Position numbers and translations under genes: made by a program. A DNA stretch of 64,000 nt from Curvularia sp. ZM96 (taxonomy: Eukaryota; Ascomycota; Dothideomycetes; Pleosporales; Pleosporaceae). Position 1 is the first letter of the stretch. Every line of letters begins with the position of its first letter. This document shows, piece after piece, positions 21,047 through 33,483 of this stretch. Location: positions 2,418,001 through 2,482,000 of the forward strand of contig JAJGBQ010000001.1 in the NCBI GenBank assembly GCA_022457065.1, in the 5' to 3' direction. The notes under the pieces are model-generated. The model saw nothing but the letters and a program-made list of their open reading frames with translations. It was not told where the DNA came from and made no database searches.

Positions 21047-24000
21047 TCACTCTGCCTTCTTCGACGTCTTCGTCCTCAACTTCATAAGCGCATACACCAA
21101 ACCGTACGAGCTCAGAGCGAATAGAACACATATGCCGATATTCCTCCACCCATAGTAGTGTTCTTCGATGTTGAGGGTGGCCAGGTAATCACTTCCTTGG
21201 TGGTATTGACACACCTTGCAACCTTGCGTCGCATCTGGATTCACCAAGTTTGCAGCTCTTCCCAAGCCTTGAAGATATGGTTCCAAATAAGCGCCGCATG
21301 ACTGGCCACTTGGCGGGTCGAACACTGCGAACTCAGACTCCTTGCAGACAACTTTCTTGTCCCACAAAGTGAATGTGAGCAAGCCACCCATAAGATATGT
21401 GAACGGGTTGACATAGTACATCCAGTAGCGCCAGAACGCCGTGATTTGGCCGTATGGGACAAGGACGCCACAGAAACACGTCATGGTGTGGATGACGAGA
21501 GGATTAATGAGACTTGCAGCGATGGCGTTGGGAGCATATGCCGCGACAAATTGTCCGATGCCAGTGTAGATGAACTCGTAGATGAGCATGATGAAGAATA
21601 CAGCGCCAGCATCACTGCTGGAAGACGGGAAGCCGACGGTGTAGTAGAAGCAGACGAAGTAGAAGACTGCGCAGACGACAAGATAGGCAAATTCACTGAC
21701 GATCAAGCCTGTGACGAAAGCTGCCCAAGCTACAGGATTCAAGTTAGAGGAATGCTCGGTATAGATTGGATGCAGAAAACTTACAATAAATCTTGCTCTT
21801 CTTCTCCCGAGCGTCGTAAATATCGCGGCGGTCGATGAATAAGGGCTGGAGCTGCGCAAATACGCCGGGCGCGACGAACAAGAAGTTGAAGTTGGCGAAT
21901 AGAGCCAGCTGCAAATCCGATACGCTGTTTCCAATCATCCAGAAGGAGAACCCGTTAAACAGAGCAGAGCCAATGTGCAAGGCGATCTTGTTGTTGACAT
22001 AGTCAATGTTCCTATAAAGTGAGACGTTCATGCGGTGTGTGACCACCTTGATCTGCGTCCACATGTCCGCAGCGAAAGTCTTTCCATCGTCAACGTACTT
22101 GGCCGGCTGCGCAGCAGCTTCCTCGATAATGTGATCAAGTTCCTCGGTCATTTTGGCGTGCTCAGGAGACTCTAACCACACCTTATTCCAGTCTTTGCCC
22201 TGCGAGAGAGTACCCGACACCACATCGATCATGTGTTCCGCTGGGTTTGTCTCTGGAGGACAAGGTGCGCCATTACGTCCAAAGTAGTCCTTGATCGTGG
22301 CGGCGTTGGTACCGATGTCTCCGAAATAAACCGTCTTGCCGCCTTTAGTAAGCAAGAGAAGAGAGTCAAACTCAGCGAACAGTTGTGCACTAGGCTGGTG
22401 GATCGTGCAGAGGATGGCCTGACCAGCTCCTGCGAGTTTGCGAAGAAACCGTAGTGTATTGAACGCAGACTGGCCATCCAAGCCACTTGTTGGTTCGTCC
22501 AGAAAGATGAGAATGCTAGGCTTCGCCACCAGCTCAACGCCGATGGTGACGCGCTTTGTTTGTTCGACCGAGAGGCCTGCGCCAGGTCGGCCAATCAGTG
22601 TGTGTTCTAGGTCGCGGAGCTCGAGAAGGTCAATGACCGTATCCACGTAACGAAGCTTCTCTTCCCTTGGTGTGTCCGCTGACTGACGTAGAAGAGCAGA
22701 GAACTCTAGAGCTTCTCTTACAGTCGTGAACGGTTCATGAACGTCTAATTGCTCACAGTAACCGGCACTGCGTTGGAACGAAACCGGAAGAGGTCGTCCA
22801 TCAACAAGGATAGAACCATGAATAATTCCCTCGGTCTTTCGTTGAGCGAGTACATCCATAAGTGTAGTCTTTCCGGCTGAATGATATGTCAGCAGGGTTC
22901 AAATGTCAACTCAAGATATATTGAAAATAACTTACCTCCACTGGATCCCATGAGAGCGCCCAAAGTGCCCGGCTTGATCCATCCTTGGACATTGTCGAGT
23001 AGGACCCGGGGTCCACTTGGGGTCTTGACGGTATACGATAGGTTTTTCCAGGTGAAAACAGACTCGTTACGAATCAGGCCATCAGATGTGTCCTTCTCGG
23101 AGGAAGCCATTACACCGCTTGAATCTGAAGAACCAGGGCTTTTTTCGTTCACCTGAGACTCTTCATCGACTGCCAAGATAGTGGTTGCTTTCTTTATGTT
23201 CTCGCGTGGAACCAAAAGCGAGCCACCTCCGGTAAATGTGTTTTGCCAATTACTCGTGCAGTATACCGTCAAAGCGGCGAACAAGGCCCACCACGCCCAA
23301 AGAATGCCAAAATTTCTCCAAAGATGACCAGTAGAATACGAGAGGGAAGCCAGGTACTCTTCACCAGTAAGCGAGTTTGCTCCGACTGCCGCTCCCGCAA
23401 TACCAGCGCAGGCATTATTGGCCGCCATGTCGTAGCCAGGTCCGGCAGGGATGAGATTGGGGATGACGCAAGGTATGACTTTCCCCTTGAACTCTGAGAT
23501 AGATCGTTAGCCCTGAAAACTATAGATGTGTGAAAGGGAAGAGTAATTCGCAACATACCATTAGCCATCAGACTCTCGAAGCCATAAGCCAAAGGATTGA
23601 TCCAGTATATCCAGACAAACCAAGGATGCATGGCTGTCTTCGGGATCATGTAGCCCGAATACGTGATCAACGCCGAGACCAGAAATCCTGAGATCTTTGC
23701 GGCGTCGTCAAACTTGTCGAAAGCAGACCCGATCAGCCGAAACAATGCAGTCATGCAGATCGAGAGCGAGATCAGGACGATCCAAAATGTGAAGAACGCA
23801 CCCGCATCCTGCTTCAGTCCGACCAAGAAATACACAATCAGGGAGAAACTAGTGACTTGCGCAGTCACAATCGGAATATCTGCAGTGATTTGTGCGAAGC
23901 AAAATGCAGCAGGGTGGTATAGAGCAAACTCTTTGTGTTTGGCGAGAACAGGTCGACCAGAGAAGCTGTCAGTCACTTCAGAAAGAGCAATCAGACCAAA

Positions 24001-25693
24001 GGAAAGCACACTAATGAATAGTGTGCCTCCTTTCGAGAAAAGACCGGCGCTCGTGCTAGGAGCGTTGTAGAACAAGCTACCAGTCACCAACGAGAGAACA
24101 ATGGTCAGTGCCTGTTTGATGACGAAGGTCGCTCTGTCACCCCAGAGAATTTGGTACTGACGTCTGACAGCAGTTGTGATTTGCTTGCCCAAGGGAATGG
24201 TGAACTGAGAGTTCTTCGGAAGATGTCGGGATTTCTCCATGGCTACAGATTCCTTGAAGTCCTCCGTTCCTGTCTTTGCGTATTCTGATTCCGGGAACGT
24301 GTACTCTAACTTCATTCGCTGGCAGATATCGGATTGCTCGTAGCGTTCACGAACTGTATCGGCAGATCGAGGGAACGAAGCCTCAAAGCCGGGCCGGATG
24401 GCTCTTTCAGAAGGGACCGTTACGCCAGTCAGGAAATCTGCGATGTTGGCTGAAGGATCGCACAGAAATCCAAGCTGCTCCATAAAAGGACGTGCCTCTT
24501 CTCTCGGACCGTAGAAAACCTGTTTCCCCTCGTCGAGAACAAGCACTTTGTCGAATTGTTCGAAGATGCCGTTTCCTGCCTGGTATAGTGTTGCGATCGT
24601 GGTAACACCCAATATCGTTGTCATGGCTCGAACTGCCTTGGCCCACTCTAGAGCAGTACTTGCATCGAGACCGCGAGTGCTATTGTCCCAACAGAAGACG
24701 CTGGCTCGAGTCGCCAAGCATTCGATGACAGATACTCGCTTCCTCTCGCCACCAGACACGCCACGAACATACTCGTTGCCGACTTTGGTATCGTACGTAC
24801 TGGTAGAACGTTAGCAAAATTCTTTTAAATAAGAAGGATAAACATCGAGTCAAACAAGATGTTGCACCCGACCTGACATCAGCCATGCACCTAGTAGCGT
24901 GCTTTACTTACTGTTCAATGCCCATCGAACGTAACAAAAAGTCCTTCATTTGCTGTTGATATTCCTTCTCAGTCTGCGGCCCGCGAACACCTTGGTCGGG
25001 AATCTTCATCTTTGTGGCAAAGTCCATAGTCTGACCGACTGTTAGAGTCGGAAAAAAGATTTCTTGTTCGGTGTTGATGACAATCTGTCCACGGTATTTG
25101 CTTGCTTCCTCAGGGGAAAGATTGCCAAAGCGGATATCGCCTTGGATCTCAGCGTACGCAGAGCGTTTGTTAGCGAGCATATTGAGCAGGGTAGTACAAC
25201 CAGCTCCAGGCCGACCGAGTACTAGCAACATCTCACCAGGCTTGACACAGCCATGCGAGTTTTCAAGGATCGTCCTCATACTGCTGGGCCGCCTCGATTC
25301 GGCAATCTTCTGCCACATGTTGAGCTGAGAGAGGACGTTTTCCTGTATCATTGCGCTTTGACCGACCGCTTTCACGGTAAGGTTCTGCCAAGTGACACCC
25401 AAATGCTTTGGCTTTTGTCCTCGATTGTTCGCGTTCATCTCTTTGACCTCATGAGCCATGTTCCAATCACAGATCTTCTCTTCATCCTCGTCTACTGCTT
25501 CGGTATCACGAAGCTCCCTTTCACGATCTCTCTCCGAGAATGCAGACTGGCGAGTCAAGGTTCGCAAGATCTCTCCAGCAATAGTGTCAGGCTCGCGATG
25601 ATGATGGCTGTGATGGGATTGGTGGGAAGCAATGGAGGACCGGCGATTAGGAGACTGAGGGTGGCTCGACTCTGAGAGCTGACGGTCTGACAT
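21047..25693 (-). CDS. PDR-type full-size ABC transporter (ABC-G)
   Basis: Five exons: 25693-24912, 24799-23559, 23493-22936, 22876-21785 and 21729-21047 (1451 aa). The layout is NBD-TMD-NBD-TMD, the pleiotropic drug resistance order. NBD1 has Walker A GRPGAGCTT (residues 160-168), signature VSGGERKRVS and Walker-B-like VFCWDNSTRGLD. NBD2 has GSSGAGKTT (about 857-865, split by an intron), the degenerate signature LSVEQTKRV and ILIFLDEPTSGLDG. The Cys in Walker A of NBD1 and the degenerate NBD2 signature are normal for fungal PDR pumps. Two blocks of hydrophobic helices follow each NBD. Such plasma-membrane pumps export azoles, plant defence compounds or self-made metabolites; the substrate here is unknown. 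All junctions are GT-AG. The start is the ATG at 25691-25693. Divergent from a Zn2Cys6 regulator. Confidence 0.95.
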
Positions 25694-26424
25694 GCTGATT
25701 GCCTCTTCTGGACATACAGTGCCCAACCCAAATAATAACAATGATGATAAGAATGAGGTCGATAGCAGGATACCAGGCAGCAGTCTATTACAAAAGGAAA
25801 AGTAGCGAGGCTTCCACTAAAAAGCGCGAAGAGATACAGAGGGCCAACTAATAAGTGATAACAAAAAAGAAGCCTTTATCATATCGGAGGTCGGACGAAT
25901 ATTTTGACGAAGTCCGTACAAAAAGGCGTACATCGCTATCTCGGAGGCTAGAAAAGCCCATGACTGGGGAGCTGACATTGCAACGGGATGTTTGAATGCC
26001 CGCTGTGGAGCTGAATTGACGGAGATTGGTATTTCTTAAGACTAGATACCCCTTGAGTTCATCATCGAATGGGGCTGTACTGTTGTACTATGCGCTCAGG
26101 TTTCAGACGCGATCCAGATATGGCTAGTAGTTGTGGAGCGTATGTTATGTAAGCGGAACTTTCGGAACCCTTTCGGAACCTTACCTCGCCGGCCAATTGC
26201 AACCTCACCATTGCCTCCCCTAACGTCGGTCTATGCACGTGGACGCCGAGACACATCACTTTCTCCTCTTCTTCTTCCGCATCGTTCCGGACGCATGAGT
26301 TACTCCTCGAGTCAAAACACCACCTTCGGTACTTGAGGAACCAGAATCGCTTCCGCGTGTGTACTTGCGCGTTCCATAATTTTTGTTGGGTGAGGCAGGA
26401 ACAGCAGTCTAGCCAAATTGGTCA
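25694..26424. promoter_or_regulatory. Divergent promoter, ABC transporter / Zn2Cys6 regulator
   Basis: 731 bp between divergent start codons. It contains three CGGAAC direct repeats (26154, 26163, 26174), a reversed copy (GTTCCG at 26284-26289), and a separate CGGAC-N15-GTCCG dyad at 25892-25916. Zn2Cys6 proteins bind CGG triplets, so the neighbouring regulator may bind here; that is inference. Confidence 0.6.
26154..26179 (+). promoter_or_regulatory. Triple CGGAAC direct repeat
   Basis: CGGAAC at 26154-26159, 26163-26168 and 26174-26179, starting 9 and 11 bp apart, about one helical turn each. The 13-mer GTAAGCGGAACTT covering the first copy recurs beyond the regulator gene at 29126-29138. 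Confidence 0.65.
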
Positions 26425-28668
26425 ATGGAGCCTGAAACTGTGGATATGAGTGGTGGAGACCAGTCAGTGGAATCATGGAAGTCGAAGCGAATCACGAAGG
26501 CGTGTGATGTCTGCTACAAAAAGAAGGTCAGTGGCTTTCATAATAGCCGACAGCGCGGTGGCTGCTTGCATTCAGTGGCTAATATCACGGTTGAGCTCAG
26601 ATCAAATGCGATGGGGCGGTCCCACAATGCAATTGGTGTGCTCATCGTGGCTTGCAGTGCTCGTACGAAAGGCGGATCGTTCGCAAACGGCATAGCAAGT
26701 ATGTCAGAAAACGTGATCTCCTTTTGTGCTGTTTCACTTACTTCTACCAGTAAACAACATCGCAATCAGCTACTAGACCGCGTCGATCGATTGGAACGAC
26801 TTCTGGCCAAAACATTAGAACAAAAGACAGGTGCAACTTTGCCACGTGACTCCTTGTCTGATCCTTCAGATTCAACAACAGATATTGCGCCCAACAGAGA
26901 GGACGACGGGAGTGATGAAGTACGCGACACCTCAACGCCATCGTCCATTGAGCAGCCGGCCCTGGGCTCTCTTCATTTTGCGGGCTGGCGCCTGGGTTCC
27001 ATCAACTCAAGTAACGGCATACCTGTATTTTCGGAACATGGAGAGCAGTGGATCCGCTCCCGCACAGGCGAAGATGCGTCGCTTGAGCGAATCACAGCAC
27101 TTCGTCAGTCCTGGCGTAGCATCGTCCGTTCAGACTGGGGTACATCGGTTAATGTGATGAATGTGAATCTGCCCAGTAGCATGCCAGAGCGGCAAGTAGT
27201 CGAGGAGCGTTTAGCGCTGTACCACCGCTCGTTCGTATGTCACGTCTTCCCCCTCGTCGACCCGGTGCTATTTCAGAACACAATTGCCACAGCCTATTCA
27301 TCCACATCGAGCCATCCGCCTCATCACCTGCACAATGCACAGGCTTGCATCTTTGCTTTTCTAGCATTCACATCCTTCTTTACTATCCGCGAGCCGACGA
27401 AGATCACCTCAAATGCGGAGCAATACTCGCTGACGGCGCATCGGATATTGACAGCGTTTTCTCTACCAGTGACGTTGGAGACACTGCAGACATCATGTAT
27501 GCTGGTACGTATCAGTGTCCTTTTGAGTCCCTCGTATCATACATTGACTGAGTACTATTGAAGATGATGTATCATCTCTTTTCTGGGGACCTTCCAAGTG
27601 CTCTCATCCAAGTTTCTGTCACTACGCGAATCATTTACCTGCTCGGTGCACATACTACGACGTATCCTTCGTGTACTGATGCGAGCATTGTATCCGCGAA
27701 TCCTTCGTTTCGCGAGCGATACTTGATGCGAAATATTTTCTGGACGACTTACATTATGGATAAAGAGTTGTCACTCCGGACGGGCCAACCGCCGTGTCTG
27801 CAAGATGAGCACTGTGACATTACTCTCCCACCAGTCTACCTTCAGCAGATTTATTCTCAAATGATGCAGTGTGGGACAGGCATAACCTACGAGACTGTAC
27901 ATCTCTTCCCCGGTCACCCATCGTTGAGCATCATCAAGTCGAAGGCTTACAGCGCTCTGTTCTCTGCTCGCGCCTTGAGCAAGACGGATGCCGAGATATT
28001 GAGAGACATTCGTGAGCTGGACGATGATCTCGAATGCTGGAGGCTATCTATCCCCCTTCCATACAGGCCCACGGTTTCGTTCACGCGTGCGGCGCTTCCA
28101 ACAAACGTGGAGGTCATGTCTTCGGTCATGTTGCATTTGGATTACAACCACTGCGTTGCTGCTATACATCAAGCAACAAGCAGATGCCGCGCTTGGAGTT
28201 TCGGAAACCAGGATGAGATGGAGGGTGTCGGGACGAGCCTAGAACTGAGCATCGAGGCTAGTCGATCGTCCCTAATTTATCTTCAAATGACGAGTCATCT
28301 TCTTGACGAAAATAGCTTTTGGTACGTATATTTATTTAGGCTCTCATGTTTCGTAAGCCATGCACTAATACAGTGCGTCCCTTAGGATGATCCTCTACTA
28401 CCCAATGTCGGCCCTCCTCACCCTCTTCTATGGCATTCTGCACCGACCTCTGGCGCCGCAATCTCGCAAAGACCTCGAATTGTTGAAAGACGTCCCGCCT
28501 ATGGTTGGAAGAATCCCAATGAGCCGCTGGATGGAGAATGCAGTTCGCCAGATCCAGGCTGTTGAGGAGCTAGTCGAGGAACTAACGACTCTTGCGCAGT
28601 GTGCAATTGACAAGGCAATGCGAGACGACAGAAGTCATACAAGACGAGGTCTCTTACTCGAGAATTAG
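26425..28668 (+). CDS. Zn2Cys6 fungal transcription factor
   Basis: Five exons: 26425-26526, 26601-26698, 26751-27504, 27564-28321 and 28386-28668 (664 aa). The zinc cluster spans residues 27-54 with spacing CX2CX6CX6CX2CX6C (CDVCYKKKIKCDG...CNWCAHRGLQC) and appears only after splicing intron 1. A basic linker (RRIVRKRHS) and a short leucine-containing coiled coil (DRVDRLERLLAK) for dimerisation follow. The middle (YHRSFVCHVFPLVDPVLF onwards, with RNIFWTTYIMDKELS) is the fungal-specific transcription factor homology region. All junctions are GT-AG. An internal ATG at 26446 is an alternative start. Its position next to and divergent from the ABC transporter suggests it regulates that pump, possibly through the CGGAAC boxes. 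Confidence 0.92.
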
Positions 28669-29717
28669 CATCATGAGCAAGAATACAAATCGGGGTGTAA
28701 GAGTATCATGTGCTTTGCGCACGCGGACATTTGTATCAGAAGGAATCTCCCTTCCAGCTATCCGGACTTTATCTTATTAGCGTTATCAGGGCCTGGAAAA
28801 TTTGTAGTTGGAAATCGTGTATAGTTGAACGACGAGTTCGGTGCGATGGCAGTGCATCGAAGACCAGCCACGGAAGCGGCTTTATGTACGATAACAAGAC
28901 TGGGGAGGACATATTTTCAATCTATAGCCACGATTAGGCAAAATATCTATGTGAGTAATGTTTCTGGTCAAAATGAAGAAATAAAAACTGGGGGAAGAAG
29001 CCCGTTTCAACCACAGCATGGAGCATCTTTTATGGTAGCCGGATGAGAGCTTATCCTACATTCATTCTCACCGCCCGTGCTGTCAGCAAAAGCGGACAGC
29101 GGCATTATCCTCGGCGGTGATCACAGTAAGCGGAACTTGGTGTTACACCATGTCTAGACTTTGAGTACCAATGTTCTGAAGGCTTTTCTTTTCTTTTTTC
29201 ACTGGACAACGCTGGTACAGTTGTGGCTAAACTATCCATATCTCATGTCTCATTAGAAGTCACAGTATGAGGGAATATCCAACGTGATAGCCAAGCGTTT
29301 TCTTGTCAGCGACTAGCTACGCCGCAGTTACGACGCCATCTCATGTAAGAGTAGTTCAGCATGGGTGTTTGTGGCTTCGCAATTGCCCCGAGTATACTTA
29401 TAGTTCCGTGTTACTTTCTCGGCAGATGTGATTCACGTAAGAACCGCTCATGAGTATCATGTCCTTATGTAATTATTCTCACATCAAGTAGTTGCGGCGA
29501 TGAATTCTAGGTTGTACATGTCTAATCAGGTGAGTTGATTGGCTTTCTGATCTGATATGATGATGTAATGAATACAAATGTAAGACTCCTGATTTCACTG
29601 CTACTTACGACTAAAGTCTTTTGTGAATATGAAGTCCTCTTGAATTCCTCTCTGTGAAAATCTTCAACCATCCACACTAGGCGGCCTCGATCACTGACAC
29701 GCATACCTCGAATTACC
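28669..29717. other. Intergenic region after the regulator
   Basis: About 1 kb, AT-rich, without a supported gene. It contains one further CGGAAC-type box (29131) in the same 13-mer context as the transporter promoter. The last part probably holds the promoter and 5' UTR of the small secreted protein. Confidence 0.5.
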
Positions 29718-30141
29718 AGTATGTACAATCCCAATACCCACGTTTATTCTAACGATAACCCATACAGTGCACCTTACCACCACCATTCTCGCAGCAGCCA
29801 GCATTGCCTTTGCAAACGCCCTAAGCTACTGGCACTCCCTCGAGGCCGTAGACTACTGGAAAGGCCTTCCACCCAAGGGATACGACTACGACTGGTTCGA
29901 CATAGTAAAAGAAAAGTGTGAAGCTATCCCTGAATGTGTGCACAACGTCAACTCTTATTGCATATGTCCGACAGAGCTGCCGCGTAAAGTCCAGAAGCTG
30001 GAACTTCTGCACGATTCTATTAGCAGTCCAGGGCTTGAGATGCCGAAAATTACTATTCGAGCTAGATGGGACCTTAGGAATGAACCGGTTGATGAATGGG
30101 ATTTGGTCGTGCTTCAAAAGGGGCAGGGAAGAAACACATGA
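29718..30141 (+). CDS. Small secreted protein, start codon split by intron
   Basis: Predicted 124 aa. The frame opens at 29768 without its own ATG. Directly before it is a textbook intron: donor gtatgt at 29719, branch-like ctaac (about 29749), acceptor catacag ending at 29767 (49 bp). Removing it joins A at 29718 to TG at 29768-29769, making ATG in a strong context (ACCATGC). The protein begins MHLTTTILAAASIAFANA, a clear signal peptide with likely cleavage after about residue 18. The mature part is about 106 residues, acidic/aromatic at first, with four cysteines close together (KEKC, PEC, YCIC). No known domain. Size, secretion and cysteines make it effector-like, but function is unknown. 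Confidence 0.62.
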
Positions 30142-30985
30142 CGGACGTTGATGGCTCGGAGACTTGGAAGCGAGAAGAAAACTTCGCTAGCTTCATGGAA
30201 AAACTCTCATGTATACACGCCATCGGTATCGTATGTCAACTCAGTCTCTGTACGAGCTGTGTGCAGATAACAGATATAGTATGTCCATCATAGCTGTAGT
30301 GTTACTAGCTGTCCCATTTGACAGCCATACTTGGTTTCAAAACGCCTCAAACCACGCACCCTCCTCTCCTTGACGCCTCGCAGTGCCACTCGCCCTTTTC
30401 CCCTACTCAGCTGTCTGTTACAATGTGAGACATAGCGATGATCATGCTTCGAATAAATGTGTGAAAATTCTAATGTTGCAAGTGGATCTTTTCCGGTGTA
30501 TTCAGAATGTCAGCAACTTGGAGGAGTCCGCGGTGCTGTGAATAGGTGTGATGGTAAGATGCCTCGTTGAACAATCGCTGGTCAGACGAAAAGACAGGCT
30601 GAGAACGAAAGTCTTCAATGCGCATGGACAGATTCAATATTGTATATGTTCATTTCCTTGATTGGCTATACCCCAATATTCTCATACTTAACGGCACTCT
30701 TATCTTACAGTGATGAAGCTTTCCCAATCCTCTTCGAGTCTCCCAAAAGCCTTCTTTCCTACGAATCAGCAATGAAGGCTGCTGTTGTGCTCAAGATAAA
30801 CTTGAGATGTCTAGTAGGTGGCTAGCTCATTGAACCCTGGAACAGGGCAGTGGATCGACTCGGCCTTGGGGCTTGGTCCGCGATGCAAGCAACTGGCCCG
30901 TCGTTGGTGAAAGTCTTTGGTTCCTCGACCACAATCCCGTGTAAAAATAAACCCAAAATGTTTGATGCTGAAATATACAGGGACT
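30142..30985. other. Intergenic region, small secreted gene / PEP7 3' end
   Basis: 844 bp with no supported gene. Short frames (for example 30640-30825 plus) lack domains and junctions. The right end is probably the 3' UTR of PEP7. Confidence 0.5.
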
Positions 30986-33074
30986 TCATCCTGGCTGCGC
31001 ACTAGCTATGCCTGCCTGGTAGGCGCCAGCAAAGTCGAGCTGTCCCAGTTGCCCGTTGATCTGGTCAATCTCCTTGTTCAAATCCTCTAAATTCTGCGCT
31101 AAGCTTGATACTTCGTCGAATCTGCGGTGTTTGGTAGCATTAGCAACCATTTCGGACACCATGAATTTTTGTTCCTCAAGCACAATTAGTCGTTCCCTGA
31201 GCTCCTTCTCCTCTGACTCCATGGCCGACATCTCGCTGCTGCTCACAACACTACCGGCAGAGCGGTCGTTGTATTTGATTGAGGCCAAAGCACTGCCTCC
31301 GTTTGGACGTCCTTGAGGAGCGGCATGTTTCAGGATCTTAGGAAGGGACCTCAGAGGTAGCATGTGTAGACTCAAGAAGCTGTAGGCCTGTTGGTAAACA
31401 GCTTTTTGTAGTTTTTGCTGGGTGGGCGAGTCGGTAGGCAGATCGCGTATGCGCTTGGCTGCGACGTCGAACTGAGCAAATCCATCCATCAGCCTCTTGC
31501 GGACCTTGGTCGCATCAGCCAACTGCTGCGGCGTGGGCGATTTATCTGGGTCTTGCAGTGCTTGCAGAAGCTTGTGGAATCGGGGGAGAAGCAGTCGAAT
31601 GCCTCTTTCGAACTGTGCGAGGTTCTCGTAAGCGCGTTGGTCCTTGGGCTTGCTGGCAAGTTCGCGTTCAAAGTCACTTCTAGCAAACAACGTATGTTGG
31701 CAGTCCTTGCACATGCGTACATCTAAGCTAACCTGGCCGGCTTCCTTTTCTGTTTTTTGAGTATTAGCAGCCACATTGAGGCCCACCTCTGTCGAGCACG
31801 CAGTCTTTGGATCGCTGCAGACGACTCGACCACACATGCGACAGTGCGATCGCCTGAACGTATAAGTCGAAAATTCCTGCTGACAAAAGGGACAGTTGGA
31901 GACTTTGGCATCTTCTTCCCAGGTAATGATGGACTGCTCTAGGGCCTTGCGCTGGTTCTTGGCTCCTGGAAGCGAGAACCAGCTGCCTGTTGTGGGAGTC
32001 TCTTCTACAGGCGGCGGGTTTGCAAGGAGTTGGGTGAGCTTGGTCAGACGCTTCTCTAGCCGGCTAACTTCCATGCGCTCCCTGTCTACATGTTTCTGAC
32101 GGATTTTGACAAACTCGGCAAAATGGTCGCGCTCTAAGCCGCGGTGGTCATTGTACCCGTCTCTTGATTTGTAGCACGTCTCGCACACACGGCACCAGAT
32201 GCCTCTTACAGGGTCGTGTTTGGCTTGGCGGGAAAGCTTCATCTGATACATGGTATGCTCTTCGCAAAACAGCCTTCCGCACTGCCTACAGTTGACGGCG
32301 GGTAAACCTCCACCCAAGGCCATTTGCGAAGCGGTGATGGGTCGGGCGCACATTGGGTCGGAGCAGACATCGCGGTAGGCAGGCCGCTGCCAGTGAGCGC
32401 GGGTGACGTCTTCGTCAGGGTCTCTGCGGACGGGAGCGGGCTCGTAAGCGGCATGGGCAGTGGAGCTGCTGGCGGAATGAGAGACGTGGGTAGTTGCTGG
32501 AGCGTCGTTGGACTCGAAGACATCGAGGCCCTTGAGCTTCTGATTGAGGACAGCGAGGGGTTGGAACTTTTTGGCCTTGTTCATCTGGGCCTCGAACCAG
32601 TTCTTGACCTCATCTTGCTCCTCCACGACAAGGTTCTGGTGGGTATCGTCGAGGTGTCTAGTAGGTGTCAGGTCTGGGACAGGAAGGAGTAGCGGCAGGC
32701 AGAGGCAAGTACCTGTTTAACTGGAGCAACGTGACCTGCATTCATTCAGTCAGTGTTGGTCTTGAGCCACGGGCTGGTGAACGCACCATTTCCTCATTAC
32801 ATATGGGACACACGAGTCTGCTCGACGCGCTGGCAGCCGTCGTCCCTGTAGAACCCGCAGCCAGCACCTTGCTTCCAATGTCCTCACGAGTCTCTGCAGT
32901 GCTGGCGGGGCTGTTGGATGTCTGGGAACTCAGCGAAACGGAGCTCTCAGAGGGCGAGAGCAGGCTGGCATTGCGGCGATGGACGGCTGCGGGCTGCGGC
33001 GAAGGCGCATGGGGCGATAGGTTCCGACCGCTCCCCAGGACGCGACCGCCGCCCAAGGACCTGCGCGAGGCCAT
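30986..33074 (-). CDS. PEP7: Vacuolar segregation protein Pep7/Vac1 (FYVE, rabenosyn-like)
   Basis: Three exons: 33074-32787, 32735-32713 (only 23 nt) and 32657-30986; 660 aa. Endosomal tether that binds PI3P and links Rab5/Vps21 to SNARE-dependent fusion of Golgi vesicles with endosomes (known for yeast Vac1). Seen: a Ser/Pro-rich N-terminus; a C2H2 finger CPICNEEM...LNRHLDDTH that is complete only when the microexon is included; a first FYVE-like zinc region (CSDPMCARP...CRQCGRLFC...CRVCETC); a second FYVE (CPFCQQEF...RRSHCRMCGRVVC...MCKDC) in which the usual RRHHCR reads RRSHCR; then coiled coils, including the C-terminal Rab-binding-like helix (LEDLNKEIDQINGQL). Start ATG at 33072-33074. 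Divergent from MET8. Confidence 0.93.
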
Positions 33075-33483
33075 GTTCGGGAGAGTCAGGGGAGGCGTCG
33101 TCTAGGGACGACATGTGGATTGGGATGGATATGGGGCCAGGATGGTGGATGCGCAGTGTCCGGGGGCGTGCGGCTAAGGCGGCTTGTCCCTTGGCCGCTA
33201 GCAAGGCACCACGACTATGTCCACGACTATGATTTTACCTTTGACTGCAATTGGCACACACGACTACGCACGACCAGGTTGGTGACACTGTAGTCCACCA
33301 TATTCGGCGACAGTGACCCGGCCAGCGGCGCTTCTCGGAGAATCACGTGCCCGGCGTGCATCCGCGGCAATGTCGCGCCTCTTGCGTGCTACGAGTCGCC
33401 GCCTTGGCAATGACGCCCCATGCTGGCTGCCATGAGCATCTCCGCCCGGCGCGCCATCTTCTCCGCAAAACACCCCCGGCATC
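33075..33483. promoter_or_regulatory. Divergent promoter region, PEP7 / MET8
   Basis: 409 bp between divergent start codons, GC-rich, with TATA-less appearance. The repeated CACGACTA around 33210-33270 is the only visible pattern. No specific operator recognised. Confidence 0.5.
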
